The notes under the pieces are model-generated. The model made no database searches. It was not told the origin of the DNA and saw nothing but the letters and a program-made list of their open reading frames with translations. A stretch of DNA of 64,000 nucleotides from Actinobacteria bacterium 69-20. Its GTDB lineage: Bacteria > Actinomycetota > Actinomycetes > Mycobacteriales > Nakamurellaceae. The DNA is taken from positions 354,717-418,716 of the forward strand of contig MKSW01000033.1 in NCBI GenBank assembly GCA_001897425.1. The letters are read 5' to 3'. Of this stretch, positions 26,809 to 36,205 are shown one piece after another (the first letter of the stretch is position 1; each line of letters opens with the position of its first letter). The position numbers were made by a program, and so were the translations under genes.

Positions 26809-28140
26809 CTACTTGATGTTGCTCTTGGCGGCCGTCACCAGCGCCGCCTGCAGCGCGGCCACGTCCTTGGAGCCGTAGAACTGCGAGACGGCCTGCGAGA
26901 TCTCCGTGCCCCAGCCGAGATTCACCGCGGCACCGTGTGCGATCGAGGAGACGATCTTGTCCTTCTGGAACTCGCCCATCGCCCACTGCTGGTACGGCGG
27001 GAAGTCGTCCGGCTTGATGTCGGTGCGCGCCGGGATGGAGCCCTTGGCCAGGTTGAAGTCGTGCTGGCCCTGATCGGAACCGATCAGTCGCAGCCAGTCC
27101 TTGGCACCTTCGGCGTTCGGGGCGCCCTTGGGCAGGGTGAAGGAGTCCGCGAGGAAGTCGTAGACGCCGTCCTGGCCGGGGACCGCCCAGTAGCTGTAGT
27201 CGGTGCCGTCCTTCTGGCCCTTGGACGCGAACTCGGCCACGGCCCAGTCGCCCATCACGTTGTAGGCGGCCTTGCCGTCGATGACGGCGTCGGTCGCACC
27301 CGGCCAATCGTCGCCGTCGGCGGCGGTATTGGCGTACGTCAGCAGCGTCTTGTAGTCGTTCAGACCCTTGGTGACATCGGCGGAGGCCCAGTCGGTCTTG
27401 CCGTCGAACAGGCCGTTGTAGCCGTCGACGCCGAGGTCGGAGATCAGTACGGTCTCCAGCAGCTCGACCTGGGTCCACGTGCCGGCGACGGACAGCGGCG
27501 TGGAAATGCCGGCAGCCTTGAGCTTGTCCATGTCGGCGATCCAGGCGGCGATGTCCTTCGGCGCCGCCTTCGGGTCGAGACCCGCCTTGGTGAGCACCTT
27601 GTTGTTCACCCACACCACGTTCGCGCGGTGGATGTTCGACGGTACCGAGTAGATGTGGCCGCCGACGGTGAGGCGCGCGAGCAGGTCGGCCGGGAAGACG
27701 TTGTCCCAGCCCTCGGCCTTGTACAGGTCGTCCACCGGCAGGATCTGGCCGTTGTTGATGTAGTCGGTGAGCTCGGCGCCCGCGTGACCCTGGAAGGAGT
27801 CCGGCGGGTTGCCCGCCTGCAGGTCGGCGGCGAGCTTCGCCTTGGCGTTGGAGCCGGCGCCACCGGCGACGGCCAGGTTCACGAACTTGTCGTTGGGGAA
27901 CTTCTCGCCGAAGAGCTTGACGAGCGCGTCCAGGCCCTTCTTCTCGGAGCCGTCCGCCCACCAGGTGAAGACACCGACGTTTCCGCCGGCGCCGCCGGCC
28001 TTGGCGGTCTCGCTGGAGCCGCCCGAGCTGGAGGAACTCTGGTTGGTGCTCGACTGGTTCGCACCTCCCGTCGATGAGCCGCACGCTGCGGCCACCATGC
28101 CGACCACCGCCAACGAGGCGATGACGATTGTTCTGCGCAT
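26809..28140 (-). CDS. Carbohydrate ABC transporter substrate-binding lipoprotein
   Basis: 443 residues from ATG 28140 (MRRTIVIASL); the ORF opening at 28188 adds 16 unsupported residues. Signal peptide ending in lipobox VAAA-C, then a Gly/Ser/Asn-rich linker. The mature domain starts VGVFTWWADGSEKKGLDALV, typical of SBP_bac_1 sugar-binding proteins, with DSFQGHAGAELTDYIN, NIHRANVVWVNNKVL and NVMGDWAVAEFA. Secreted and anchored; it delivers the sugar to the two permeases downstream. Confidence 0.92.
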   Translation of the reverse strand: MRRTIVIASLAVVGMVAAACGSSTGGANQSSTNQSSSSSGGSSETAKAGGAGGNVGVFTWWADGSEKKGLDALVKLFGEKFPNDKFVNLAVAGGAGSNAKAKLAADLQAGNPPDSFQGHAGAELTDYINNGQILPVDDLYKAEGWDNVFPADLLARLTVGGHIYSVPSNIHRANVVWVNNKVLTKAGLDPKAAPKDIAAWIADMDKLKAAGISTPLSVAGTWTQVELLETVLISDLGVDGYNGLFDGKTDWASADVTKGLNDYKTLLTYANTAADGDDWPGATDAVIDGKAAYNVMGDWAVAEFASKGQKDGTDYSYWAVPGQDGVYDFLADSFTLPKGAPNAEGAKDWLRLIGSDQGQHDFNLAKGSIPARTDIKPDDFPPYQQWAMGEFQKDKIVSSIAHGAAVNLGWGTEISQAVSQFYGSKDVAALQAALVTAAKSNIK

Positions 28141-28467
28141 GAACGCGTCCTTTCCGTGGGCAGACCACGAGTCATTGATCCGCGACATCTCACGGCGAGC
28201 AACCGGTGCCCGCCACCGGCTGATGCTATCCCCCTATGATGCTCATTCATAGGCAGAACTCAGGTCATTACTGCATTGTTATAATCAATGATTAGACAAA
28301 ATGTCGTTTAATGGGCTAGCGACCTGGGCTCGGGACGCGGCGCGGTGATCGAGTAAGGTCAAGCCACCGCCCGTAAATGTCAAGAATATGGTCAAGACAC
28401 CGCCGAATATGACGAAGTTCGTGACCACGCGATCACGATCCGCCACACCCCATCGGGAGGTGACCTG
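28141..28467. promoter_or_regulatory. Regulatory region between sugar ABC operon and ROK gene
   Basis: About 327 bp without a gene. It contains an AT-rich island (28240-28312) with TATAAT at 28279 and inverted arms CATTG/CAATG around it (candidate ROK operator and promoter). Two direct repeats GGTCAAG-CACCGCC (about 28358 and 28390) and one TATGACG-motif variant at 28408 follow. Both divergent transcripts probably start here. Confidence 0.6.
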
Positions 28468-29655
28468 GTGACCGATGCCGATCGGGGCACCCGGCCGTCG
28501 CGCCTTCGTGAGCTCAGTCGATCTCTCGTGCTCACCGAGCTCGCGCGGTCCGGTGCGTTGAGCCAGGCCGATCTGGTGCGATCGACCGGCCTGTCCCGGG
28601 CCACCGTCGCCTCGATCGTCACGGACCTGCGCGCCGAGGGGCGCCTGGCTGCGCGGGTAGGAGCCGAGCCCGCCCGGCGCGGTCGGCCCCCGGCGCTGCT
28701 GCAACTGCAGGCCGGGCCGGACACGGTGATCGGCGTCGACTTCGGACACACGCACCTGACCGTCGCGGTCGCCGACCTGGACGGTCGGATCCAGGCCGAG
28801 CGGCACGAGCCGATGGATGTGCATCACGCGGCCGAGCGGTCGCTGGACCGAGCAGCCGAGGTGATCGCAGACCTCCTCGCCGAGATGGATCCGGCCGTGC
28901 CGCCCGTGATGGTCGGCGTCGGCGTTCCGGGACCCATCGAGCTGGACCCGTCGCACCCCAACGGGACCTTCCCGGGACGGGTGTGCGCGGGCACCGTGCT
29001 GCCCAGTTGGACGGGGTTCGACCCCGCCGCAGAGATGGCCAAACGCACGGGGCTGCGGGTGATCGCGGAGAACGACGCGAACCTCGGGGCGCTCGGCGAG
29101 CATCGGTTCGGTGCGGGCCGCGGCGTCGACAACGTGGTCTACGTCAAGGTTTCCAGCGGGATCGGGACCGGGCTGATCCTCGGCGGGGGGCTCTACCGCG
29201 GCTCGCGGGGTGCGGCCGGAGAGATCGGCCACGTGCAGGTCCGCGAGGACGGCGCGCTGTGCCGGTGCGGTTCGCGCGGCTGTTTGGAGACCGTGGCATC
29301 CGCCGACGCGGCGCTCGCGCTGCTGACCCCCGCACACGGGCGGCCGATGACGGCCGAGGACCTGTTCGCGCTCGAGGCCGCTCACGACCCGGGAGTCTTG
29401 CGCCTGCTCACGGACATGGGTACGGCCATCGGTCGCGTCATCGCGGTGGTGGTCGCGAACCTCGACCCGAACATGGTGATCGTCGGGGGGTCCATGGCAC
29501 GGGATGCGTTGGTGGACAGTGTCGGCGTCGCAATCCGCCGGTTCAACCAGCCGTACGTCGCGACCGATATGACGCTCGCCCGTGCGGCGCTCGACGAGCG
29601 ATCGAGCCTGATGGGCGCGATCGCGCTGGCCATCGAGGCCGTGGCGACGGCGTAG
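28468..29655 (+). CDS. ROK family transcriptional regulator (NagC/XylR type)
   Basis: 395 residues from GTG 28468, with GGGAGGTGA as RBS. N-terminal winged helix SQADLVRSTGLSRATVASIV, then the ROK sugar-kinase-like domain: IGVDFGHTHLTVAV, GVGVPGPIEL, GAAGEIGHVQV, zinc cluster CRCGSRGCLE, and ANLDPNMVIVGGS. Repressor of the divergent sugar ABC genes, with sugar or sugar phosphate as effector. The presence of the HTH makes it a regulator rather than a glucokinase. Confidence 0.92.
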   Translation: MTDADRGTRPSRLRELSRSLVLTELARSGALSQADLVRSTGLSRATVASIVTDLRAEGRLAARVGAEPARRGRPPALLQLQAGPDTVIGVDFGHTHLTVAVADLDGRIQAERHEPMDVHHAAERSLDRAAEVIADLLAEMDPAVPPVMVGVGVPGPIELDPSHPNGTFPGRVCAGTVLPSWTGFDPAAEMAKRTGLRVIAENDANLGALGEHRFGAGRGVDNVVYVKVSSGIGTGLILGGGLYRGSRGAAGEIGHVQVREDGALCRCGSRGCLETVASADAALALLTPAHGRPMTAEDLFALEAAHDPGVLRLLTDMGTAIGRVIAVVVANLDPNMVIVGGSMARDALVDSVGVAIRRFNQPYVATDMTLARAALDERSSLMGAIALAIEAVATA

Positions 29656-29674
29656 CCCGTGCTCCCTTGGCCTC

Positions 29675-29714
29675 GTGTGTTCCACGCGGCGGTTCGGCGC
29701 CGCCTGGCACACAC
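29675..29714. terminator. Bidirectional terminator-like hairpin between ROK gene and deoC
   Basis: Arms GTGTGT and ACACAC enclose inner GC-rich arms GCGGCG and CGCCGC in the 103-nt gap between two convergent stops. Confidence 0.5.
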
Positions 29715-29758
29715 AAGGCGGGAAACGGGAGGCGAGACGCGGGCAGCGAGGCGGGCGG

Positions 29759-30487
29759 TCAGTACGCGTCCAGCGAGTCGCCCGCCGTTCGGGTGCCGGT
29801 CACGATCGCCACACCCGCGGAGGTGCCGATGAGATCGGCACCGGCGTCCAGGAGTTCGTGAACCTGCCGCAGGGTACGGATCCCACCGGAGGCCTTGACG
29901 CCGACCGAATCCGGGACGCGCTTGCGCAGGTAGGAGATCTGGGCCACGTCGGCGATTCCGACGGCGCCGCGCGAGGCGTTCTTGACGAACGCGGCACCCG
30001 CCGCCACGGCCGCGTCCACCACGAAATCCCGCTGCGGGGCGGTGAGCAGCGGCAGCTCCAGCATGAACTTCACCGGCACCGGCCGCGCCGCCTCCACCAC
30101 CGCGACGAGGTCCGCGGAGAACTCCGTGCGGCGACCGGACAGCGCCAGGCCGATGTGCACGGTGGCATCGATCTCCGCGACCCCGGCAGCCACCAGCGCA
30201 GCCGCGCCCGCGACGCGTTCGGCGGTGGTCGCCGATCCGTACGGGAAGTCCAGGATCGCGCCAAGGACGATGCCCGCAGAGCCGTTGCGACGAAGCAGTT
30301 CTCGGGCGAAGCCCACCCAGCAGCCCGGGACGGTGATGGCATTGAACCCGATCCGCTGCGCGTCGGCGACGTGTTTCTCGACCTGCGCGGCGGTGATCGC
30401 CTGTCCGATGAGCGTGTTCTGGATCCGGTCGGCCACCTTGAAGCCGGCGCTCGCCGCTGCATCACCCGACGCCACATCGTCCACCAT
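29759..30487 (-). CDS. deoC: Deoxyribose-phosphate aldolase
   Basis: 242 residues from ATG 30487 (MVDDVASGDAAA); the ORF opening at 30565 is too long. Class I aldolase: Schiff-base Lys in AAFVKNASRGAVG region and second Lys in VGVKASGGIRT, with AEIDATVHIGLALSGR and LIGTSAGVAIV. It cleaves 2-deoxyribose-5-phosphate to glyceraldehyde-3-phosphate and acetaldehyde in nucleoside breakdown. Divergent from the pyridoxal kinase with a 101-bp gap. Confidence 0.9.
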   Translation of the reverse strand: MVDDVASGDAAASAGFKVADRIQNTLIGQAITAAQVEKHVADAQRIGFNAITVPGCWVGFARELLRRNGSAGIVLGAILDFPYGSATTAERVAGAAALVAAGVAEIDATVHIGLALSGRRTEFSADLVAVVEAARPVPVKFMLELPLLTAPQRDFVVDAAVAAGAAFVKNASRGAVGIADVAQISYLRKRVPDSVGVKASGGIRTLRQVHELLDAGADLIGTSAGVAIVTGTRTAGDSLDAY

Positions 30488-30588
30488 GCTGGCAGTCTCG
30501 GGCCTTCGGCGACCCGCCGCCACTCGACGGCCCGGGCTCCCGCCACCAACCACCCCGGCCCGCACGCCAGGGCCTACTGTGTCGGGTC

Positions 30589-31713
30589 ATGCGCATCTTG
30601 TCAATCCAGTCGTCGGTGGCATACGGATACGCGGGGAACAGCGCCGCGACGTTCCCGCTCCAGCGGCTCGGTCACGAGGTGTGGGCCGTGAACACGGTGC
30701 ACTTCTCCAACCACACCGGATACGGCTCGTTCCGCGGGATCGTGTTCGAGCCCGCCGTCGTGGCGGACGTCATCCGCGGGATCGCGGACCGCGGCGTGCT
30801 CGGGTCGGCCGATGTGGTGCTCACCGGCTACCAGGGCTCGCCCGGCGTCGCCGACGTGGTGCTCGACGCGGTCGCGCGGGTGAAGGCGGCGAACCCGCGG
30901 GCCGTGTACTGCTGCGACCCGGTGATGGGCGATCTCGGGAAGGGCATGTTCGTGCTGCCGGAGCTGCCCGAGCTGATCCGCACCCGCGTCGTCCCGGCGG
31001 CGGATGTGGTGACCCCCAACGCTTTCGAGCTCGCCTACCTGGCCGGGACCGGCGGGGATCCGGAAGTCGCGGTGCCGGCCGATGTGCGGACTGTCGAGGG
31101 GGTGCTGGCCGCCGTCGATCGAGTGCGTGCCATGGGGCCGCGGACGGTGCTCGTGACCTCCCTCGACGACGCCTGGACCATCGCGCCGGTGCCCGGCGGC
31201 AGCCACGGTGCGGGCGACACCGGCGAGTTCTTCGGACTGACCGCCGGCGGCGGACGATCCGCGCACGCTGAGGATCCCGATTCGGCCGGGAATGACGGAG
31301 ATGACGATGTTCTCGGCAGCGCCCGCACCCGAGCCTCTACCCAAACCCTCACCCCAGCCACCACCCGCACTGCCGACGCGCACGGCACGATCGGCATGAT
31401 CGCGGTCGACGATTCCGGCGCGTACCAGGTCCGCACCCCGCGCCTGCCCCTGCTGGCCAACGGCGCCGGCGACGTGACGGCGGCGCTGTTCGTCGCGCAC
31501 CTGCTCGAGGACGGGATCGAGCGGGCGCTGGCGGCCACGGCATCGTCCGTGTACGGAATTCTCGCCGAAACCATCCGGCGGGCCACGTCCGAACAGCGGG
31601 CGCGCGGAGGCAAGCCGGGCGCGGCCGGCACGGACGTGGAGATCGCGTTGGTCGAGGCGCAGGAGGCGATCGCCCACCCGCGATGCGAGTTCGAGGTGAC
31701 GCGGCTGCGGTAG
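30589..31713 (+). CDS. pdxY: Pyridoxal kinase with central low-complexity insertion
   Basis: 374 residues; the usual PdxY length is ~285. N terminus [20 protein letters not shown] and [15 protein letters not shown] are pyridoxal-kinase signatures, as are [19 protein letters not shown] and the catalytic GAGD in [14 protein letters not shown]. Between [15 protein letters not shown] and [12 protein letters not shown] there is an in-frame insert of roughly 55-60 residues rich in Asp, Thr and Ala with no family counterpart. The insert DNA contains a copy of the dispersed motif (GATGACGATGTTC at 31300). It phosphorylates pyridoxal to PLP; the insert sits before the catalytic motif, probably in a surface loop. 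Confidence 0.9.
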   Translation: MRILSIQSSVAYGYAGNSAATFPLQRLGHEVWAVNTVHFSNHTGYGSFRGIVFEPAVVADVIRGIADRGVLGSADVVLTGYQGSPGVADVVLDAVARVKAANPRAVYCCDPVMGDLGKGMFVLPELPELIRTRVVPAADVVTPNAFELAYLAGTGGDPEVAVPADVRTVEGVLAAVDRVRAMGPRTVLVTSLDDAWTIAPVPGGSHGAGDTGEFFGLTAGGGRSAHAEDPDSAGNDGDDDVLGSARTRASTQTLTPATTRTADAHGTIGMIAVDDSGAYQVRTPRLPLLANGAGDVTAALFVAHLLEDGIERALAATASSVYGILAETIRRATSEQRARGGKPGAAGTDVEIALVEAQEAIAHPRCEFEVTRLR

Positions 31714-31947
31714 TCCCGCCGGGATCAGCCGCCGAGATCCGGCGTCCAGTTCCCGAATCGCGCCCGTACCCGCAGGTCGAGTTCATCCTGGTCGCGTCCG
31801 GACGTCATTTCCGATCGGCACGGTCATCCGCCATACTGGTCCAGTGGGTACGGCCGCCACCCTGGCCGTCCGGTGACATCACGACGATGTGCCGCCCCCG
31901 GGACGGACGTCCCGCGCGGGGCGTGAACCACAGAAGGCCATTTCCCC

Positions 31948-33303
31948 ATGCACGACGGCAGTCCCGCGCCGACGCCTGCGCCCGACACGAACACTCGCCA
32001 CCCCGACCCGCGGCCGTCATCCTCCGCGCGGCCGGCGGAGCCGGCGAACGACGTCATATCCGGTTCGTTGTGGCGCCTACCCGCGATGCGCCTGTTGGCC
32101 CTGTACACGCTCGCCGGATTCACCGGATTCTTCGCGACCATCGCCGCCCTGCCGGCGTGGGTCGCGGCCACCGGCGTTTCCGACACGTTGGCCGGCTTTG
32201 TGACGACAACGCTTCTGGTGGCAACGGTTTCGACGCAAAGTATCGTTCCTCGTCTGGTCGCCCGCGCGGGTATGACGGCGACCCTCGCGGTCGGCCTGGC
32301 AGCCCTGGGCGCACCGTCACTTCTGCTGCTGATCGACGGCGGCTATTGGTGGGTGCTGGCGATCTGTGCCCTGCGCGGGATCGGATTCGGGGCGATGACG
32401 GTGCTCGGCGCGATGCTCACCGCCCGGATCGTGCCGGCTGCGCGGCGCGGCGAGGCGATCGGCATCTACGGACTCGCGATCGCGGTGCCGAACCTGCTCG
32501 CGGTGCCGGGCGGGGTGGCGCTGGTCTCCGCCGGCCACTTCTGGGCGGTGGCGCTGCTGGGTGCCGCGCCGCTGCTCGGCCTGCCGACCGTACGTGCGTT
32601 GGCCCGCGCGGCGCGGGCCCGGGCCGACCGGCCAGCCCGCAGCCCATCGCCCGATACGGCACCCGCAGCCGCGCGTGCCTCGCGTCGCGCAGCGCGTCGG
32701 GCCGCGCTCGGTCCGGCGGTCGTGCTGATGGTGGTCACCTTGACCAGCGGCGGCTTCCTGACGTACCTGCCGATCGTCCGTCCGGACGGCGCGCTCGCCA
32801 CTCTGGCATTGCTGACCTGGGGCGGGACCGGCGCGCTCACCCGCTGGCGCGCCGGCGTGATCGCCGACAGGTCGGGCTTAAGAATATTGCTGCCTTCCGC
32901 ATCGGTCCTGAGCATCGTCGGCATCTGCGTGGTAGCCGGCGGACTGCTGTTGGGCGGTCCCGCCGACGCTGCCGCCGACACTGTCGCGAGCTGGCTGACA
33001 ATCCTGGTGGGCTCGGCGATCCTGGGCATGGGATTCGGCGGGACGCAGAACCTGACCCTGCTCGCCGCATTCATGCAGGCCCGGCAGCGGGAGACGGCCA
33101 CCGTGAGTTCGGTGTGGAACATCGGCTTCGACACCGGCACCGCCATCGGCTCCGGCCTGGTCGGCGTGATGGTCCTGGCCATGACGATTCCGGCCGCGCT
33201 CGCGCTCACCTCGGTGCTGATCGTGGCGAGCCTGCCGCTCGCGGTGCGCGGCGCCCGGCCGCCGCTGCCGGAGCCAAAGCCGGGACCAAAGCCGGAGCGG
33301 TAG
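31948..33303 (+). CDS. MFS transporter
   Basis: A 451-residue major facilitator. About 45 N-terminal residues are disordered and Pro/Ser-rich, then come about 12 membrane helices from MRLLALYTLAGFTGFFATI. Loop 2-3 is VPRLVARAGM, with a basic/Ala central cytoplasmic loop at RAARARADRPARSPSP. The non-conserved N terminus includes NDVISG, encoded by an inverted copy of the dispersed motif at 32046, so an ATG or GTG nearer 32086 could be the ancestral start. Probably drug or metabolite efflux; substrate unknown. Confidence 0.85.
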   Translation: MHDGSPAPTPAPDTNTRHPDPRPSSSARPAEPANDVISGSLWRLPAMRLLALYTLAGFTGFFATIAALPAWVAATGVSDTLAGFVTTTLLVATVSTQSIVPRLVARAGMTATLAVGLAALGAPSLLLLIDGGYWWVLAICALRGIGFGAMTVLGAMLTARIVPAARRGEAIGIYGLAIAVPNLLAVPGGVALVSAGHFWAVALLGAAPLLGLPTVRALARAARARADRPARSPSPDTAPAAARASRRAARRAALGPAVVLMVVTLTSGGFLTYLPIVRPDGALATLALLTWGGTGALTRWRAGVIADRSGLRILLPSASVLSIVGICVVAGGLLLGGPADAAADTVASWLTILVGSAILGMGFGGTQNLTLLAAFMQARQRETATVSSVWNIGFDTGTAIGSGLVGVMVLAMTIPAALALTSVLIVASLPLAVRGARPPLPEPKPGPKPER

Positions 33304-33390
33304 CCACGGCGGTCACCGCGGCCCGGCCGGTGTCACGGCACGACGTTCACAGCACAGCGTTCGCGGCATCGCGGCCCGCTGGGAGCAACG

Positions 33391-35562
33391 TCAGCCGAGG
33401 GAGCGGCGCAGGAATTCGACCTGGGCCAGCAACAAATTCTCGGCGACCACCTCGTCCGACGCCATGTGCGTCATGCCGGTGAGCGGTAGCACCTGGTGCG
33501 GCTTGCCCGCGGCGAGCAGCGCGGCCGACAGCCGCAGCGTGTGCGCCACGACGACGTTGTCGTCCGCAAGGCCGTGGATGAGCATCAGCGGCCGGGTGAG
33601 CGCCGGCGCCCGGTCGATGAGCGAGTTGCGCCGGTAGACGTCCGGTTGGTCGGCCGGGTCGCCGAGATACCGCTCCGTGTAACAGGTGTCGTAGAGCGCC
33701 CAGTCGGTGACCGGCGCACCGGCGACCGCGGCGTGGAACACGTCCGGCCGGTCCAGCACGGCCAGCGCTGAAAGATAGCCGCCGTAGGACCAGCCCATGA
33801 TGCCGACCCGGGCCGTGTCAATATCGTCCGGATATCGCTCCGCGACCCCGGCGAGCGCGTCCACCTGGTCGGCCAGGGTGACGGAGGCGAAGTCGTTCCG
33901 GATCTCCCGTTCCCAGGCGGGGCCGCGCGCCGGGGTGCCGCGTCCGTCCGCCACGATCACCGCGAAGCCCTGGTCCGCCAGCCACTGTGCCTGCAGGAAC
34001 AGGCGACCGCTGGCGCGCACCTGCTGCGCATGGGGCCCGCCGTACGGAGCCATGATCACCGGCAGCCGGGCCGAGCCGGGTCGGTGCCCGCGCGGCAGGA
34101 CGAGCGCCGCCCGGAGATCCCGTTCGCCCACCGTGAGCATCGTGACGCGCGGAGTGAACGGGGCCGGTTCGGCCAGGCTGCGCAGTTCGCCCACCGGAGT
34201 TCCGTGTGACGAAACGGTGATCGTCGTGGCGGCGTCATCCAACCGCGAGCCGGCGATGACGACCGTCTCACCACCGATCGCGCCGCTGTGCACCCCGGGG
34301 CCCGAGGACAGTTCCCGCACCGTGCCGTCATACCCGATCAGGACGAGCTGTTGTTCCACGGGGTCGGCGGAAACCGTTGCCAGCACGCCAGAATCGACGA
34401 CGTCCAGCACCGCGAGCAGCTGGAGCCCGGGTGGGCTGATCGCTGCGCCGTCGATGGTCAGGCGGCGCGTCGACACCCCCGCCTCGCCGTCGGTGATGTC
34501 GCTCAGCAGCCGGCCGTCGGGCGCGAGCGCCGGAAGCCCGGGCACCAGATCGATCCACGCGGAATCGGTTCGCTGGTCGACGATCTCGCACGCCCGGCCC
34601 GGCTCGCCCTGCGCCGCCACGTCACGCTCCGCTGGCACGGCGGCCGCGCCCGGCAGGTGCGGCCGCAGGATCTGGGCGCGCCGCTGGTCCCGGCTGAGCA
34701 CCTGCAGCACCGCGCCGACGTCCGACCAAGAAACCCGCGCGAGGTAGGGGAAACCGTCCATATCCCAAGGGATCTGGTGCCGCGCCCCGTCGAGCGTCAC
34801 GTGCCAGAGGGTGACGTCGGCATTCGCGGTACCGGCGGCCGGATAGCGCTGCGGCGCGGGCTGCCGATCGGGGTGCGCGGGGTCGGCGATGTACCAGACC
34901 TGGACGGGGGCCTCGTCGTACCGCTCGACCAGGAGCGAGGCGCCGTCCGGCGCCCACCAGAATCCGCGGGCGCGGTCCATCTCCTCCGCCGCCACGAACT
35001 CGGCCTGACCCCACACCACCGTGCCGGAATCCGATTCGACCAGGGCGCGGTCGCCGGCGCCGTCGACGCCGATCACCCGCAGCGCCCCGCTCGACGCGTA
35101 GGCGATCCGCCGCCCCGTCGGGTCGATGCGCGGGTCGATCACGGCGCCTTGTGTTGGCAGGCAATGGGTTTCGCCGGTCTTAACCCGGCACGCCCACAGC
35201 GATCCGGACAGCGCGAACACCGCGACCGTCCCGGCCGGGTCTGCCGAGTAGGCCACGATCCCAGCCGCCGACTCCCGCGCCCGCTCGCGCCTGGCCCGCT
35301 CGGCCGCCGAGAGCTCTTCCCCCGCATCGCCTGTCAGCTTGCGCGGGTCGACCAGCAGGCGCTCCGTGCCCGCCTCGACGTCGAACGCCCACAGGCAGCC
35401 GGTGCGGTCGACGCCCGAAACGCTCCGGACGAACAGCACCGTCGCCCCGTCGGACGTGACGGTGATGTTCCGCGGCACCCCCAGCGTGAAGCGTTGCGTC
35501 CGCGCGAACAGCCTCGGAAACGAGTCGCGTGTCGCGCCGTCATCGACGAAAGTCGGATTCAC
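33391..35562 (-). CDS. S9 family peptidase (dipeptidyl-peptidase IV-like)
   Basis: 723 residues. The N-terminal ~430 residues form the DPP-IV beta-propeller (e.g. EEMDRARGFWWAPDGASLL, where the Glu pair of DPP-IV-type enzymes appears as EEMD). The C-terminal alpha/beta hydrolase domain has catalytic Ser in GWSYGGYLSA, Asp in HGLADDNVV and His in LTGMTHMAS. No signal peptide, so it is probably cytoplasmic, releasing dipeptides (often Xaa-Pro). Convergent with the MFS gene. Confidence 0.92.
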   Translation of the reverse strand: MNPTFVDDGATRDSFPRLFARTQRFTLGVPRNITVTSDGATVLFVRSVSGVDRTGCLWAFDVEAGTERLLVDPRKLTGDAGEELSAAERARRERARESAAGIVAYSADPAGTVAVFALSGSLWACRVKTGETHCLPTQGAVIDPRIDPTGRRIAYASSGALRVIGVDGAGDRALVESDSGTVVWGQAEFVAAEEMDRARGFWWAPDGASLLVERYDEAPVQVWYIADPAHPDRQPAPQRYPAAGTANADVTLWHVTLDGARHQIPWDMDGFPYLARVSWSDVGAVLQVLSRDQRRAQILRPHLPGAAAVPAERDVAAQGEPGRACEIVDQRTDSAWIDLVPGLPALAPDGRLLSDITDGEAGVSTRRLTIDGAAISPPGLQLLAVLDVVDSGVLATVSADPVEQQLVLIGYDGTVRELSSGPGVHSGAIGGETVVIAGSRLDDAATTITVSSHGTPVGELRSLAEPAPFTPRVTMLTVGERDLRAALVLPRGHRPGSARLPVIMAPYGGPHAQQVRASGRLFLQAQWLADQGFAVIVADGRGTPARGPAWEREIRNDFASVTLADQVDALAGVAERYPDDIDTARVGIMGWSYGGYLSALAVLDRPDVFHAAVAGAPVTDWALYDTCYTERYLGDPADQPDVYRRNSLIDRAPALTRPLMLIHGLADDNVVVAHTLRLSAALLAAGKPHQVLPLTGMTHMASDEVVAENLLLAQVEFLRRSLG

Positions 35563-35646
35563 CGGCCCATCCTCGCATGTCGACCCGCAGCGCCCAGTGC
35601 CGCGCCCGAGCCCGACGACCGGGACGGCGCGCGGGCGCGAACAGCG

Positions 35647-36072
35647 TCATACCGTCGGCCTGATATACGACAGCGTGGAGTGCGCCACCAGGTCGCCGTT
35701 CGCGTCGAACACCTCGGCCTGGCCGAACGCGATGCGCCGTCCGAGTTTCAGAAGCCTTGCGGTGCCGGTGATGTCGCCGCTCGTGCCGCGCAGGAACGAG
35801 GTCTTCATCTCGATCGTGACGGCCATCGGCTCGGAGCCGACTCGCGTCATGATCGCGAGCCACATCGCGAGATCGGCGACCACCTCGTAACTGGCGCCGT
35901 GCAGCACGCCGCCGGGCCGCAGCAGGTGCGGGGCGGACGCGAGGGCCACGGTCGCCGTGCCGTCACCGACGTCGACGACGGTCAGGCCCCACCATCGGCA
36001 GAAGGGCTGGCTCGACACCAGGCCCCGCGCCTCGTCCAGGGTGAAGGTCGCGGTATCGGTATCGTCGTCCAT
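35647..36072 (-). CDS. PaaI family hotdog thioesterase
   Basis: 141 residues from ATG 36072, preceded by GGTGGAGGA; the ORF opening at 36243 is too long. Hotdog fold with LLRPGGVLHGASYEVVADLAMW (catalytic loop, HGGxxxxLAD-like; here HGASYEVVADL) and MAVTIEMKTSFLRG. It hydrolyses acyl-CoA thioesters. The stop codon TGA lies inside a copy of the dispersed motif (TATGACGCTGTTC read in the gene's direction). Confidence 0.85.
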   Translation of the reverse strand: MDDDTDTATFTLDEARGLVSSQPFCRWWGLTVVDVGDGTATVALASAPHLLRPGGVLHGASYEVVADLAMWLAIMTRVGSEPMAVTIEMKTSFLRGTSGDITGTARLLKLGRRIAFGQAEVFDANGDLVAHSTLSYIRPTV

Positions 36073-36205
36073 TCCTCCACCCTGCCCCACGACCCACTGC
36101 ACCGCACGCTGCGCCGCCCGTCCGCCCGCCAGGACCGCCAGACCGTCTGAGCGCGGGCGTGTCCGTGGCCGCGCACTCAGGGCAGGCGCAGGCCGGGCCA
36201 TCGTG

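Noticed and set aside
29568-29580. TATGACGCTC in the ROK gene and TATGACGACC at 53469
   Set aside because: Short partial matches inside conserved coding sequence; may be chance, so not used as evidence for mobility.
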